A stretch of DNA of 64,000 nucleotides from Mycobacteroides chelonae (GTDB lineage Bacteria > Actinomycetota > Actinomycetes > Mycobacteriales > Mycobacteriaceae): contig NZ_CP050145.1 of assembly GCF_016767715.1 (NCBI RefSeq), positions 4,774,001 to 4,838,000 on the forward strand. Direction: 5' to 3'. The position numbers and the translations under genes were made by a program. The notes below the pieces were generated by a model. It saw nothing but the letters and a program-made list of their open reading frames with translations, was not told where the DNA came from and searched no databases. This document shows positions 54,404 through 64,000 of this stretch, in pieces (position 1 is the stretch's first letter; each line of letters starts with the position of its first letter).

Positions 54404-57400
54404 TATTGCTGTACCTCCCCCGTCATCGCCTCCAGCACCCGCTGGAACCTCTCGACGATCTTCTGTACCCGGCCCACACCGAACAGTCCGGTATCGAATT
54501 CGACCCGCAGGAGCAGTTCACTTCCGGGCATGGCCTGCAGGGTCAGCGGGTAGTGGTTGTACTCGCGGCCACTGACTTCGGCGATCGCCAACCCGTCGGC
54601 CATGGATGCCGCCACCGCCTCCACCGGATAGTTCTGGTAGACGAACAGCGTGTCGAACAACTGCTCGTGACCGCTGGCATGGTGTATCTCGCTGAGAGCC
54701 AGGTGCTGGTGGTCAAGGGTGGCGCTGTGCCGCCGCTGCAGATCGCCCAACAGGTCGGCAATAGTGGTATTGGGCGTGATCGTTGCCCGCACCGGCACGG
54801 TGTTGATCAATAGCCCGACCATGGAATCTGCGCCTGCCACCTCCGCCGATCGCCCCGAGACCGCAACCCCGAATGCGACATCGTGCCGGCCCGTCAGCCA
54901 CATCAGCACCTGCGCCCACGCAGCCTGCAGCACCGTGTTGACAGTGGTGTGTTCCGAGCGCGCCAATTCGGTAACGGCCCTTGTCGTCTCGGCAGGCAGC
55001 CGGTACGTCTCGGTGGCACGCGGTCCCGGCGTGGTCCTGCCCCGGGGCGCGACCAGCGCGGGGGTGTCAAAACCGGCAAGCACATCACGCCAGGCTTGCC
55101 GCGCGCCCTCGATGTCTCGATCAGCCAGCCACGTGACGAACCTGCGGTACGACCCGGCAGCAGGGAGACGCTGCCCGTAGTAGCTCGCGAAGATCTCCTG
55201 CAGCAGGATGGGCAGCGACCAGCCGTCGAGCACGATGTGGTGGTAGGTCAGGACGAATCGATGCGCGTTATCGGATAGGCGAATCAAGGCCGCCCGGAAG
55301 GCGGATTGCTGGATCAGGTCGCAGACCGATACACGTTCGGCGGCGCACAGCTCCCGCAGTCTCGTGTCGATATCCGTTCTTTCCGTGCGCATATCAACGT
55401 ACTGCCAGGGCACACTGGGTTCTGCCGGGATGATCTGCACCGGTTCGTCGAACCGTTTGTCGAAGCGGGCCGCCAGGTTGGGATGCCGGTTGATCACCGT
55501 GCATACCGCCTCGCGTAACCGGTCAGAATCGAGCGGGCCCGTCACGGTGACATCGAGTTGCATGGCATAGACGTCGTCCTGGTTTCCGCGAGTCGCGTTG
55601 GCCTGGAACAACAGTCCCCGCTGCAGGGGTGTCAGCGGCAGCACATCGGCGATCGGATGATCTCGAGCGAGCTCATCGATCTCCAGCTGGGTAAGCCGGG
55701 CGGGGGTGATGTCGGACGGTGTAAGACCGCCGCCGCCACCACGCACATGTGCGCAGATCCCGGCCAAGGCGTCGAACCATAGCCGGTTAAGTCGGCCGAC
55801 CTGGGAGTCGTCCAACGCCGAGGGAGCCCATGTCCAGTTGGCATAAAGACTTGGACCGAAATCTGTTTCGACGGTGCTCGCGTTGAGTTCCAGCGTGTGA
55901 GCCAGCGGCATGGGTATTGCGGCAGCCGCGGCGGACACCGCCGCGCCGTCGGGACAGACCTGCCAGAGCTCTGAAGTGGACACGGACTGCGCGGTGTCGG
56001 CCGCACCAAATCTGCCGAGGTAGTTGAATCCGATGGTCGGATCCGACCCGGATAGGTCAACGTCCGGATTGAGGTAGCGCAGCAGTCCGTACGTCATGCC
56101 TTCGGGCAGCGCACGCAGTTGTTCCTTGGCGTCCTTCACCACCTGCCCGAGCGCCTGATCTCCGGCCACGATCTGTTCCCAGCGCAACCCATCCACGGAT
56201 CGTCCGACCTGCCCCGCAACACTCAATGCCACCGGGTACTTGGTGGTGAACCAGCCCACAGTGCGCGACAGATCGACGTTGGGCCCGGTGTCCCCCAGTT
56301 CCTCGACGCGGCCATGTCCCTCGACATCGATGGCTACCGGCAAGGTGATACCCAGGAACTCCGTCAATGCCAACGCATACGCGATGAGCAGTATGTCTTG
56401 AACCCCGGCGTGGAACGCTGCCGGAACCTCACCGAGGAGCGCGCGGGTCGTCTCAACATCCAGTGACTCCGTGAGATGCCCAGCGGCAGCGTACGTGTCC
56501 AGGCCGGCCCGCACCGAGGGCAGTGCCGACGGCGTTGCCAGCACTCGGCGCCAGCGATCGGCCTGGTCCACAACGGTCTTGGCATGCGCATGATCGTCGA
56601 CCAGTGCGGCCCAGCGGCCGAAGGAGGTTCCCGTTGTCGGCAGCGTGACGGATTGCCCATGACGATGCTGGGCCCAAGCGATGTTGAGATCTTCAAGCAG
56701 AATCCGCCAGGACACCGCGTCGACGGAGAGATGATGAATAGTCAAGACCAGCTGGTTCGTGGATGTCACCCATAGCGCGCTGACCATCTCCCCGGCAGAC
56801 GGATCCAACCGCGACCGAGCTGCCGTCAACGCCTCGTCCGACAACGCCTCCACGGAACTCAGATGCGCTGATAATGAAGGCTTTTCGGGAACATGAAGAG
56901 CCCAATCCTGCTCATCGTCAACCTGCACGCGTAGTCGCAACATGGCGTGCCGGTCAAGCAGGGCACCCAAAACCATCGCCACATCGGACTCAGTGACTCC
57001 CCGTGGTGCTTGGATCACTACCGTCTGGTTGAACTGGTCGATCGGGCCGCCGGTCCTTTCGACCTCACGGAGCCACCGCATGATCGGAGTCGCGGGCACC
57101 GGCCCGATACCCTCGTCCGCCGGGACCACGTCGTGGCTGGACAATCCGACGACCTGGGCCAGCCGCGCCACAGTCTGTTCCACGAAGATGTCGCGCGGGC
57201 GGCATGTCACACCGCACGCGCGTGCCCGGGCAACAACCTGCATGGACAAAATGCTGTCTCCACCCAGGTCGAAGAACGAGTCATCGACTCCAACTCGATC
57301 GAGCCCGAGCACTTGGGCGTAGATGCCTGCCAGCGTGTCCTCGATCGCATCGGCCGGGGCACGGTACCGATCGATGTCCTGATACTCCGGCACCGGCAAC

Positions 57401-60400
57401 GCGCGAGTGTCCAGCTTGCCGTTCACCGTCAAGGGCAACGCGTCCAGGACGACGATCGCGCTGGGGATCGTGTATCCGGGAAGGTCGTCTGCCAATCTAC
57501 TTCGGAGTGCAGCCGAGTCCACCGCACCCTTCTCCGATTCGGTGACATAGCCGACAAGCCGCCTGATACCTGGTTGGTCCTCACGGGCGACCGCCACCGC
57601 CTGAGATACCTCCGCCAGGGCGGACAAAGCGGCCTGCACCTCGCCGAGCTCGATGCGGTACCCGCGGATCTTCACCTGATCATCGGCGCGCCCGAAATAC
57701 TGCAGCTGTCCATCGGAACGCCAGGTCACCAGATCGCCGGTGCGGTACATACGCGCACCGCGCTCGCCGAATGGGCAGGCCACAAAGCGTGATGACGTCA
57801 GCCCCGGCCGGCCCAGGTAGCCGCAGGCCACACCATCACCGGCCACATACAACTCGCCGACCACGCCGATCGGCACCGGACGTAACCACTCGTCGAGCAC
57901 GAACAGCGCCGAGGTCGCAACGGGCGCACCGATCGGCGCGGCACCCGACCCGGCTTTCAACGGTGCACTCATCGACGCGTACACCGTGATTTCGGTGGGG
58001 CCATAGGCGTTGATCACCGTCCGCCCAGGTGCCCAGCGATCCACCACCTCACCCGGGCAGGCCTCACCGCCGAGAAGCAGCGCAATCGACTCCAGCCCAT
58101 CCGCCGGCAATGACCCAGCCGCAGAGGGAGTCTGGGTGAGCACGTTGACCCGCTCGCTGACCAACAGTGCGTGGAATTCCTCGGGTGCACTAACGACGGA
58201 CTCGGGCACGATCACCAGACGTGCGCCATCGAGCAACGCGGCCCAGATCTCCCACACCGAGAAATCAAATGCGTAGGAATGACACTGAGTCCACACCTGG
58301 TCGGGCGGCAGGCAGGCGGGCGTCGAGCGCGCCAGGTGGGTCAGATTGTGATGCGTGACGGCCACACCCTTGGGTACCCCGGTGGTTCCCGAGGTGTAGA
58401 TGAGGTAGGCGATGTCCTCGGGAGCCGCGGCCCGCAGCGCATTACCAAGTTCGTCGTCCGCCAGGGTGTCATCGAGATCGGACATATCGCCGACATCGAT
58501 GACCACCAACCCGCGACCGTCCAACCGCTCGGCCAGACCGCCGGTGGTCATCGCGACGACGGGCGCCGCGTCGGCCAACATGAACTCCATCCGGGCCGCA
58601 GGCGCCGCCGGGTCGATCGCGAGATATGCCGCACCGGACTTCAGTACTGCCAGCATGGAGACGATCGCTTCGGCGGATCGCTCCATCAGCAGTGCAACGC
58701 AACCTCCAGGCCCTGCACCCTGCGTGATTAGCATGTGTGCCAAGAGATTTGCAGCGCTGTCGAGTTGCCGATATGTCATCGAACGTACGCCGTCGGTGAT
58801 CGCGACCGACTCGGGTGCGCGCGTCACCTGCTCGCCGAACAACTCGGGGACCGACACCGGGGCACTTCCCTTTCGGCACAACATCGCTCGGTTACCCATC
58901 ACGTCAAGGCGAGCGTGTTCCTCACTATCAACCACATCGATCGATGACAGATGCTGATCCACATCGGCGGTCATCGCCACCAGCACCCGTTCGAACCGAT
59001 TGATCAGTGTTTCGATGCTGGCCCGGTCAAACACATCGGTGCGGAACTCCACCGTCCCGCCGATCCCGGCAGGATCACCGGTGTGCGTGCGGCGTTCGGC
59101 CATGGAGAAGCTCAGATCCATGCGGGCGGTCTGGGTGTCCGCCGCCATCTGGGTCACCGTTAGATCACCGAGTGCCAGTCCTGGTCCGGTCTCGCCGCCA
59201 CCTTGTCCGGGGACGTTCTGCCACCCCAGCGCCACCTGGACCAGCGGGTGGTGGGTCAATGACCGAGTGGGATTGAGCCGATCGACGAGCACTTCGAAAG
59301 GCACGTCCTGGTTTTCGTAGGCAGCCAGGCTCCGTCCTCGCACCTGGGCAAGCAGCTCTGCCACCGTCGGATCACCAGTCAAGTCCACCCGTAATACCAG
59401 GGTGTTGACGAAGAATCCGATCAGCTCATCGAGAGCGGGGTCGCTGCGCCCCGCAATCGGGAATCCGACGGCGACATCAGTGCTTCCACTGAGCTTGCCC
59501 AGCAGTACCCCGAGGGCGGCCTGCAGCACCATGAAGCTAGTCGCGTTGTGTTCCCTTGCCACCCTGGCGATCTGCTGCTGTAGCGTGACAGGCCAGTCCA
59601 GGGAAACGGTGTCACCCCGCTGGTCCGCAGCCGGCGGGTAGGGCCTGTCGGTCGGCAGCTCGATGCGCTCGGGCATGCCCGACAGCGCCTCCTGCCAGTG
59701 CGCCAACTGCGTCGCTATGCGGCTGCCACCGTCATCAAGATCACCCAGTTCGGTGCGCTGCCACAGCGTGTAGTCGACGTACTGGACCGCCAAGGGTGCC
59801 CATCCGGGGGCCTGTCCCGCGGACCGGCTGGCGTAGGCCACTCCCAGATCGGCCACCAGCGGCGTGATCGACCAGGCGTCCGCTGCAATGTGGTGTACGA
59901 CTGCGGCCAGCACATATTCGTCACCGATGATGCGGAAAAGCTGTGCTCGCAATGGTATTTCGGCGGCCAGGTCAAATGTGTGGCGCGCCGCCTCACCGAT
60001 GGCCTCTTGCAGTTGACCCGCCGACCAACCGGTGGCATCGACGACGTGCCAGCCGAACTGCGCGTGCTCGGATGGCAGGATCCGCTGCTGCGGCACTCCC
60101 GCTGCCGCCTGAAACAGGGTACGCAGGCTCTCGTGGCGGGCCACCACATCGGCCAGCGCCGCGCTCAGCGCGTCGACATCCAGATTCCCGCTGATCCGAA
60201 GAGCCGTCGCCATGTTGTAAACCGGTGAGGGCCCTTGCAATTGGTCCAGGAACCACAACCGAGACTGGGCAAACGACAGTGGAACCTCCGCGGGACGCTC
60301 GACCGCGACCAACGGGGAGACGGTGTGCGACTTTCCGGCGATGCGCGGTGCCAATTGGGCCACGGTGGGCGCCTCGAACACGGTACGCACCGAGATGGCG

Positions 60401-63400
60401 GTATCTAAGTCGGCGTTGATCGCGGCGATCAGACGCATCGCGGACAGCGAGTCCCCACCCAGATCAAAGAAGGAGTCGTCGACTCCGACACGTTCGACGT
60501 CCAGCACCCGTGCGTAAATTCCGGTCAGGATCTCCTCGGTAGGAGTGCCGGGCGCACGGTAGCGATCGATGTCGTGATACTCCGGTGCGGGCAAGGCGCG
60601 GGTGTTGAGCTTGCCGTTGGTGGTCATCGGCAACGTCTCGAGTACGACTACCGCAGCCGGAACCATGTAGGCCGGTAGCTGCTCGGCCAACTGGGTGCGC
60701 AACTTGGCAGGGTTCGTTGTTCCGGTTACGTAGCCGACCAGACGCTTGTCTCCGGGGCGGTCCTCTCGTGCGATCACCGCTGCGCGCTCGACGCCGTCCA
60801 ACCCCGCCAATACCGTCTGGATTTCGCCGAGTTCGATGCGGTATCCGCGAATCTTGACCTGCTCATCGGCACGGCCCACGTACCGCAGTTGCCCGTCGCC
60901 GTCCCAACGCGCCAGATCACCGGTGCGATACATCCGCTGCGGCGCCGTTCCCGCGCCGACAAAAGGGCACGCCACAAAGCGTGAGGCCGTCAAACCGGTC
61001 CGGCCCACATACCCGACGCCCACACCCCGACCAGCGATGTACAACTCGCCGACCACACCGGGTGGTACCGGACGTAACGCGCCGTCCAGCACGAACATCG
61101 CCGCGCCCTGGACCGGCACACCGATCGGGGGCGCCCCCGTGCCGACCGCCAAAGACGCTGTCCTGGAGGCACAAATTGTGGTCTCGGTCGGCCCATAGGC
61201 GTTGACCATCAGCCGTCCAGGTGCCCAGCAGTCCACCACCTCACCCGGGCAGGGCTCACCGGCCACCAACAAAGACACCGATCCCAAGGACTCGGGCGCC
61301 AGCATCGCGACGGCCGAGGGGGTCTGGCTCAACGCGCTGACCTGTTCGTCCACCAATAAAGAGGTGAGGTCTTCTGGTGATCGCGTCACCGGCTCCGGCA
61401 CGACCACCAGCCGGCCTCCGTGCAGCAGCGCTCCCCAGATCTCTTCGACCGATGCGTCGAAGGCATATGAGTGCCACTGCGTCCAGACCCCGCCCGCCAG
61501 GAAGGTTTCTTGTGTCCCTAACAACTGGGTCACGTTGTGGTGCGTGATCGCAACGCCTTTCGGCACGCCGGTGGTGCCCGAGGTGTAGATGATGTAGGCG
61601 ATATCGTCCGGGCTGGGTGCCTGTCGTATCGACTCCGCGGCAGGGGCGACGCAATCAGCGCTATCGCAGATGTCCATAACCACTAGGTCATAACCGGCCA
61701 TCCGATCGGCCAGCCCCGCTGTTGTCAGTGCGGCGACCGGTGCAGCATCGACGAGCATGAACTCGATCCGCGCGTCGGGCAGCGCCGCGTCGATCGGCAG
61801 GTACGCGGCCCCGGTCTTGAGCACAGCCAGCATGGCAACGATCGCTTCCGGGGAGCGCTCCGCCAGCAGCGCTACACATCCGCCCGGTCGCACACCATGT
61901 GTGGTGAGGCGGTGCGCCAACCGATTTGCGGCATCGTCGAGTTCCCCGTAGGTCATGCCGCGTCCGTCGAAACTGATCGCGACAGACTCCGGCGTGCGCA
62001 TGGCCTGTTCGGTGAACAACGCCGGAATTGACATCGGGAGCGGTGCCGGGGCCGCCAAAACCGCCCGGTTGCCCCAGTCGTCGATACGGGCGTGTTCTGG
62101 CTCGTCCAGCAGATCAATGGCCGAAAGTCGCTGGGCGGGATCGGCTGTCATCGCCGCGACGACTCGCCGCCACCGTTCGACCAGTGTTTCGATGCTGGAC
62201 GTGTCGAACACGTCGGTGCGGAATTCGACCGCACCGCCGATACCTGCGGGTTCACCGGCCTGGGTCCAGCGCTCTCCCAACGAGAACGTCAGGTCCATCC
62301 GGGCGGTCTGGGTGTCCACGGTCAGCGGGGAGACCTGTAGATCACCAAGACGCAGTCCGCCAGCAGGGCCGGTGTCTTGCCACGGTAGGTTCTGCCAGGC
62401 CAACGCGACCTGCACGAGCGGGTGGTGGGTCAGGTTCCGGACGGGATTGAGCCGCTCCACCAGAACCTCGAAGGGAACGTCCTGATGCTCATACGCTGCC
62501 AGGCTGCTCTGCCGCACCTGCGCCAACAACTCTGCCACGGTGGGGTCACCGGCCACATCGACGCGCAGCACCAGGTTGTTGACAAAGAATCCCACCAGCT
62601 CGTCCAGTGCCGGGTCGCGGCGTCCGGCAATCGGGAAGCCCACGGCCACATCGGAAGTTCCGCTGATCCGGGAAAGCAGCACGGCCAGCGCGGCCTGCAT
62701 CACCATGAAGCTGGTCGCTCCGTGCTCACTCGCCGCCGCGCGCACTTGCTGCTGTAATTCGGCCGGCCACTGGACCAGCACGGTGGCGCCGCGCTGATCG
62801 GCTACCGGCGGATAGGGCCGATCGGTGGGCAGCGCCACTCGATCAGGGAGACCCGCCAGGGCGTCTTCCCAATAGGACAACTGCGCGGCGATGGCACTGT
62901 CGCTGTCGTCGAAATCGCCCAGCTGCGCACGCTGCCACAGCGTGTAATCCGCATACTGCACCGCCATCGGCTCCCAATCGGGAACTGCGCCGCCGCATCG
63001 GCTCGCGTACGCCACGCTCAGATCACGCACCAGCGGGGTGAGGGACCATCCGTCAGCAGCAATGTGATGTACCACGGCCACCAACACGTGCTCGTCCGCG
63101 GTAACGCGGAAAAGCGTAGCCCGCAAAGGAATTTCGACGGCGAGGTCAAAACTGTGACAAGCCGCGGATGCCACGGCCTCGTCCAGTCGGCTCGGCGACC
63201 ACGTCGTGGCATCAACGACATCCCAGCCGAACTCTGCCTCGTCCGCGGGCATCACCACCTGCCGAGGAACTCCATCGGGCGCCTCGAAGCGTGTGCGGAG
63301 GCTTTCATGTCGGCCGATCAGGTCTGCCAGCGCCGCACCCAGTGCACTGGTATCCAGGCACCCATGTAGCCGCAGACCCACCGGCATGTTGTAAACCGGT

Positions 63401-64000
63401 GAGGGGCCTTGTAGTTGATCGACAAACCACAATCGATTTTGGGCGAACGAGAGTGGAATGACCGAAGGACGATCTTGCCTCACCAACGGCTCCAGCCGAC
63501 CCGTGCCCGCACCGATACGTGGGGCCAACTGGGCAACGGTGGGCGCTTCGAAGACCGCGCGCGCGGAAAGATCGGTATCCAGGTTGGCATTGATCGCCGC
63601 AACCAGACGCATGGTGGAGACCGAATCGCCGCCGAGGTCAAAAAAGGAGTCGTCGACTCCCACACGTTCCACATCGAGGACGCGGGCGAAGATTCCGGCG
63701 AGAATCTCTTCGACCGCCCCTGCTGGAGCCCGATATTGCTCGGCATCCTGGTAATCCGGTGCCGGTAATGCCCGCGTATCAAGCTTGCCGTTGACCGTCA
63801 TCGGCAATGTCGCCAGGGACACCACCGCGGCGGGCACCATGTAACCCGGCAGCCGATCGGCCAACGCGTTGCGTGCGGTGACCGCATCGGCGCTCCCGGT
63901 GATGTAACCGACCAGGCGCTTGTCTCCGGGGCGGTCCTCGCGGGCGATTACCGCCGCCTGCTCCACGCCCGCCAGCGCGGCCAGTGCCGACTGGATTTCA
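54403..64000 (-). CDS. Nonribosomal peptide synthetase, (A)-T-C-A-T-C-A-T-E-C, 5' part outside the window
   Basis: Frame is open to the window end; the apparent first codon (GTG 63966) is internal to an A domain. About 3198 aa visible. Domain landmarks: tail of A1 to about 63760; T1 (Ser near 63625); C (HHIAADGWS about 63060); A2 (YTSGTTG about 61575); T2 (60455); C (HHIAADAWS about 59885); A3 (58390); T3 (57260); E ([10 protein letters not shown] about 56725); C, DCL type (HHIVLDGWS about 55235) at the very end. Read by alignment to GrsA, A2 gives DAESLAAICK and A3 DFWTLGAVYK; neither is a code I can assign. The E domain makes residue three D. The protein ends on C and the next begins on A. 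Confidence 0.95.
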   Translation of the reverse strand, partial: EIQSALAALAGVEQAAVIAREDRPGDKRLVGYITGSADAVTARNALADRLPGYMVPAAVVSLATLPMTVNGKLDTRALPAPDYQDAEQYRAPAGAVEEILAGIFARVLDVERVGVDDSFFDLGGDSVSTMRLVAAINANLDTDLSARAVFEAPTVAQLAPRIGAGTGRLEPLVRQDRPSVIPLSFAQNRLWFVDQLQGPSPVYNMPVGLRLHGCLDTSALGAALADLIGRHESLRTRFEAPDGVPRQVVMPADEAEFGWDVVDATTWSPSRLDEAVASAACHSFDLAVEIPLRATLFRVTADEHVLVAVVHHIAADGWSLTPLVRDLSVAYASRCGGAVPDWEPMAVQYADYTLWQRAQLGDFDDSDSAIAAQLSYWEDALAGLPDRVALPTDRPYPPVADQRGATVLVQWPAELQQQVRAAASEHGATSFMVMQAALAVLLSRISGTSDVAVGFPIAGRRDPALDELVGFFVNNLVLRVDVAGDPTVAELLAQVRQSSLAAYEHQDVPFEVLVERLNPVRNLTHHPLVQVALAWQNLPWQDTGPAGGLRLGDLQVSPLTVDTQTARMDLTFSLGERWTQAGEPAGIGGAVEFRTDVFDTSSIETLVERWRRVVAAMTADPAQRLSAIDLLDEPEHARIDDWGNRAVLAAPAPLPMSIPALFTEQAMRTPESVAISFDGRGMTYGELDDAANRLAHRLTTHGVRPGGCVALLAERSPEAIVAMLAVLKTGAAYLPIDAALPDARIEFMLVDAAPVAALTTAGLADRMAGYDLVVMDICDSADCVAPAAESIRQAPSPDDIAYIIYTSGTTGVPKGVAITHHNVTQLLGTQETFLAGGVWTQWHSYAFDASVEEIWGALLHGGRLVVVPEPVTRSPEDLTSLLVDEQVSALSQTPSAVAMLAPESLGSVSLLVAGEPCPGEVVDCWAPGRLMVNAYGPTETTICASRTASLAVGTGAPPIGVPVQGAAMFVLDGALRPVPPGVVGELYIAGRGVGVGYVGRTGLTASRFVACPFVGAGTAPQRMYRTGDLARWDGDGQLRYVGRADEQVKIRGYRIELGEIQTVLAGLDGVERAAVIAREDRPGDKRLVGYVTGTTNPAKLRTQLAEQLPAYMVPAAVVVLETLPMTTNGKLNTRALPAPEYHDIDRYRAPGTPTEEILTGIYARVLDVERVGVDDSFFDLGGDSLSAMRLIAAINADLDTAISVRTVFEAPTVAQLAPRIAGKSHTVSPLVAVERPAEVPLSFAQSRLWFLDQLQGPSPVYNMATALRISGNLDVDALSAALADVVARHESLRTLFQAAAGVPQQRILPSEHAQFGWHVVDATGWSAGQLQEAIGEAARHTFDLAAEIPLRAQLFRIIGDEYVLAAVVHHIAADAWSITPLVADLGVAYASRSAGQAPGWAPLAVQYVDYTLWQRTELGDLDDGGSRIATQLAHWQEALSGMPERIELPTDRPYPPAADQRGDTVSLDWPVTLQQQIARVAREHNATSFMVLQAALGVLLGKLSGSTDVAVGFPIAGRSDPALDELIGFFVNTLVLRVDLTGDPTVAELLAQVRGRSLAAYENQDVPFEVLVDRLNPTRSLTHHPLVQVALGWQNVPGQGGGETGPGLALGDLTVTQMAADTQTARMDLSFSMAERRTHTGDPAGIGGTVEFRTDVFDRASIETLINRFERVLVAMTADVDQHLSSIDVVDSEEHARLDVMGNRAMLCRKGSAPVSVPELFGEQVTRAPESVAITDGVRSMTYRQLDSAANLLAHMLITQGAGPGGCVALLMERSAEAIVSMLAVLKSGAAYLAIDPAAPAARMEFMLADAAPVVAMTTGGLAERLDGRGLVVIDVGDMSDLDDTLADDELGNALRAAAPEDIAYLIYTSGTTGVPKGVAVTHHNLTHLARSTPACLPPDQVWTQCHSYAFDFSVWEIWAALLDGARLVIVPESVVSAPEEFHALLVSERVNVLTQTPSAAGSLPADGLESIALLLGGEACPGEVVDRWAPGRTVINAYGPTEITVYASMSAPLKAGSGAAPIGAPVATSALFVLDEWLRPVPIGVVGELYVAGDGVACGYLGRPGLTSSRFVACPFGERGARMYRTGDLVTWRSDGQLQYFGRADDQVKIRGYRIELGEVQAALSALAEVSQAVAVAREDQPGIRRLVGYVTESEKGAVDSAALRSRLADDLPGYTIPSAIVVLDALPLTVNGKLDTRALPVPEYQDIDRYRAPADAIEDTLAGIYAQVLGLDRVGVDDSFFDLGGDSILSMQVVARARACGVTCRPRDIFVEQTVARLAQVVGLSSHDVVPADEGIGPVPATPIMRWLREVERTGGPIDQFNQTVVIQAPRGVTESDVAMVLGALLDRHAMLRLRVQVDDEQDWALHVPEKPSLSAHLSSVEALSDEALTAARSRLDPSAGEMVSALWVTSTNQLVLTIHHLSVDAVSWRILLEDLNIAWAQHRHGQSVTLPTTGTSFGRWAALVDDHAHAKTVVDQADRWRRVLATPSALPSVRAGLDTYAAAGHLTESLDVETTRALLGEVPAAFHAGVQDILLIAYALALTEFLGITLPVAIDVEGHGRVEELGDTGPNVDLSRTVGWFTTKYPVALSVAGQVGRSVDGLRWEQIVAGDQALGQVVKDAKEQLRALPEGMTYGLLRYLNPDVDLSGSDPTIGFNYLGRFGAADTAQSVSTSELWQVCPDGAAVSAAAAAIPMPLAHTLELNASTVETDFGPSLYANWTWAPSALDDSQVGRLNRLWFDALAGICAHVRGGGGGLTPSDITPARLTQLEIDELARDHPIADVLPLTPLQRGLLFQANATRGNQDDVYAMQLDVTVTGPLDSDRLREAVCTVINRHPNLAARFDKRFDEPVQIIPAEPSVPWQYVDMRTERTDIDTRLRELCAAERVSVCDLIQQSAFRAALIRLSDNAHRFVLTYHHIVLDGWSLPILLQEIFASYYGQRLPAAGSYRRFVTWLADRDIEGARQAWRDVLAGFDTPALVAPRGRTTPGPRATETYRLPAETTRAVTELARSEHTTVNTVLQAAWAQVLMWLTGRHDVAFGVAVSGRSAEVAGADSMVGLLINTVPVRATITPNTTIADLLGDLQRRHSATLDHQHLALSEIHHASGHEQLFDTLFVYQNYPVEAVAASMADGLAIAEVSGREYNHYPLTLQAMPGSELLLRVEFDTGLFGVGRVQKIVERFQRVLEAMTGEVQQ

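Noticed and set aside
46247..64000. Glycopeptidolipid synthetases mps1/mps2
   Set aside because: Domain order, threonine codes in adjacent modules and the absence of a terminal reductase do not fit the GPL tetrapeptide-alaninol assembly line, and no other GPL genes are near.

Overview
The window comes from a high-GC actinobacterium, most likely a rapidly growing mycobacterium of the Mycobacteroides abscessus/chelonae type. This is inferred from the gene content: an MmpS/MmpL pair, F420/deazaflavin-type oxidoreductases, many TetR regulators, dense ATGA/TAGTG translational coupling, leaderless promoters, and a Hod-like dioxygenase of the kind known from M. abscessus. No rRNA, tRNA, CRISPR array or insertion sequence was recognised.

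Layout. 1-3.6 kb: a + strand run of Old Yellow Enzyme, Ddn-like reductase, tautomerase, MpaB-family oxygenase and TetR. 3.7-7.5 kb: a TetR, a membrane-anchored SRPBCC protein behind a perfect 22-bp palindrome, a YiaA/B-like protein, and a CoA-transferase/HMG-CoA lyase pair. 7.6-10.75 kb: a tightly coupled operon of ECF sigma factor, membrane-anchored Rieske protein, cupredoxin lipoprotein, Tat-exported phosphoesterase and membrane protein. 10.7-20.3 kb: mixed metabolic, regulatory and small secreted genes, including two genes bracketed by a 30-bp direct repeat. 20.4-28.1 kb: an MmpL/MmpS pair and a copper-type operon (HMA chaperone, His-rich secreted protein, P1B ATPase and an unannotated 46-aa Cys-rich peptide), with four CsoR-like boxes across the two units.

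28.2-35.6 kb: an amidohydrolase and a seven-gene minus-strand operon (LuxE-like ligase, IscU-like scaffold, cysteine desulfurase, FtsX-type permease, ABC ATPase, carrier protein, acyl-AMP ligase). The gene set suggests a small sulfur-containing acyl product that is made on a carrier protein and exported; no characterised locus with this content is known to me. 35.7-40.6 kb: an acyl-CoA carboxylase subunit, a SoxR-box promoter driving a PPOX-family oxidase with a cofactor-free Hod/AqdC-like dioxygenase behind it, an SDR and a lysin-like peptidase.

40.6-46.2 kb: an AT-richer stretch without a clear gene, two small secreted proteins, a leaderless TetR coupled to a glycosyltransferase, another TetR and membrane proteins. 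46.2-64 kb: two very large NRPS genes (the upstream one runs off the window) on the minus strand, read from the right: A-T-C-A-T-C-A-T-E-C / A-T-C-A-T-E-C-T. The line ends in a carrier domain with no adenylation and no thioesterase or reductase domain, and is followed 10 nt later by an isoprenylcysteine-methyltransferase-like membrane gene. It does not have the architecture expected of the glycopeptidolipid synthetases.
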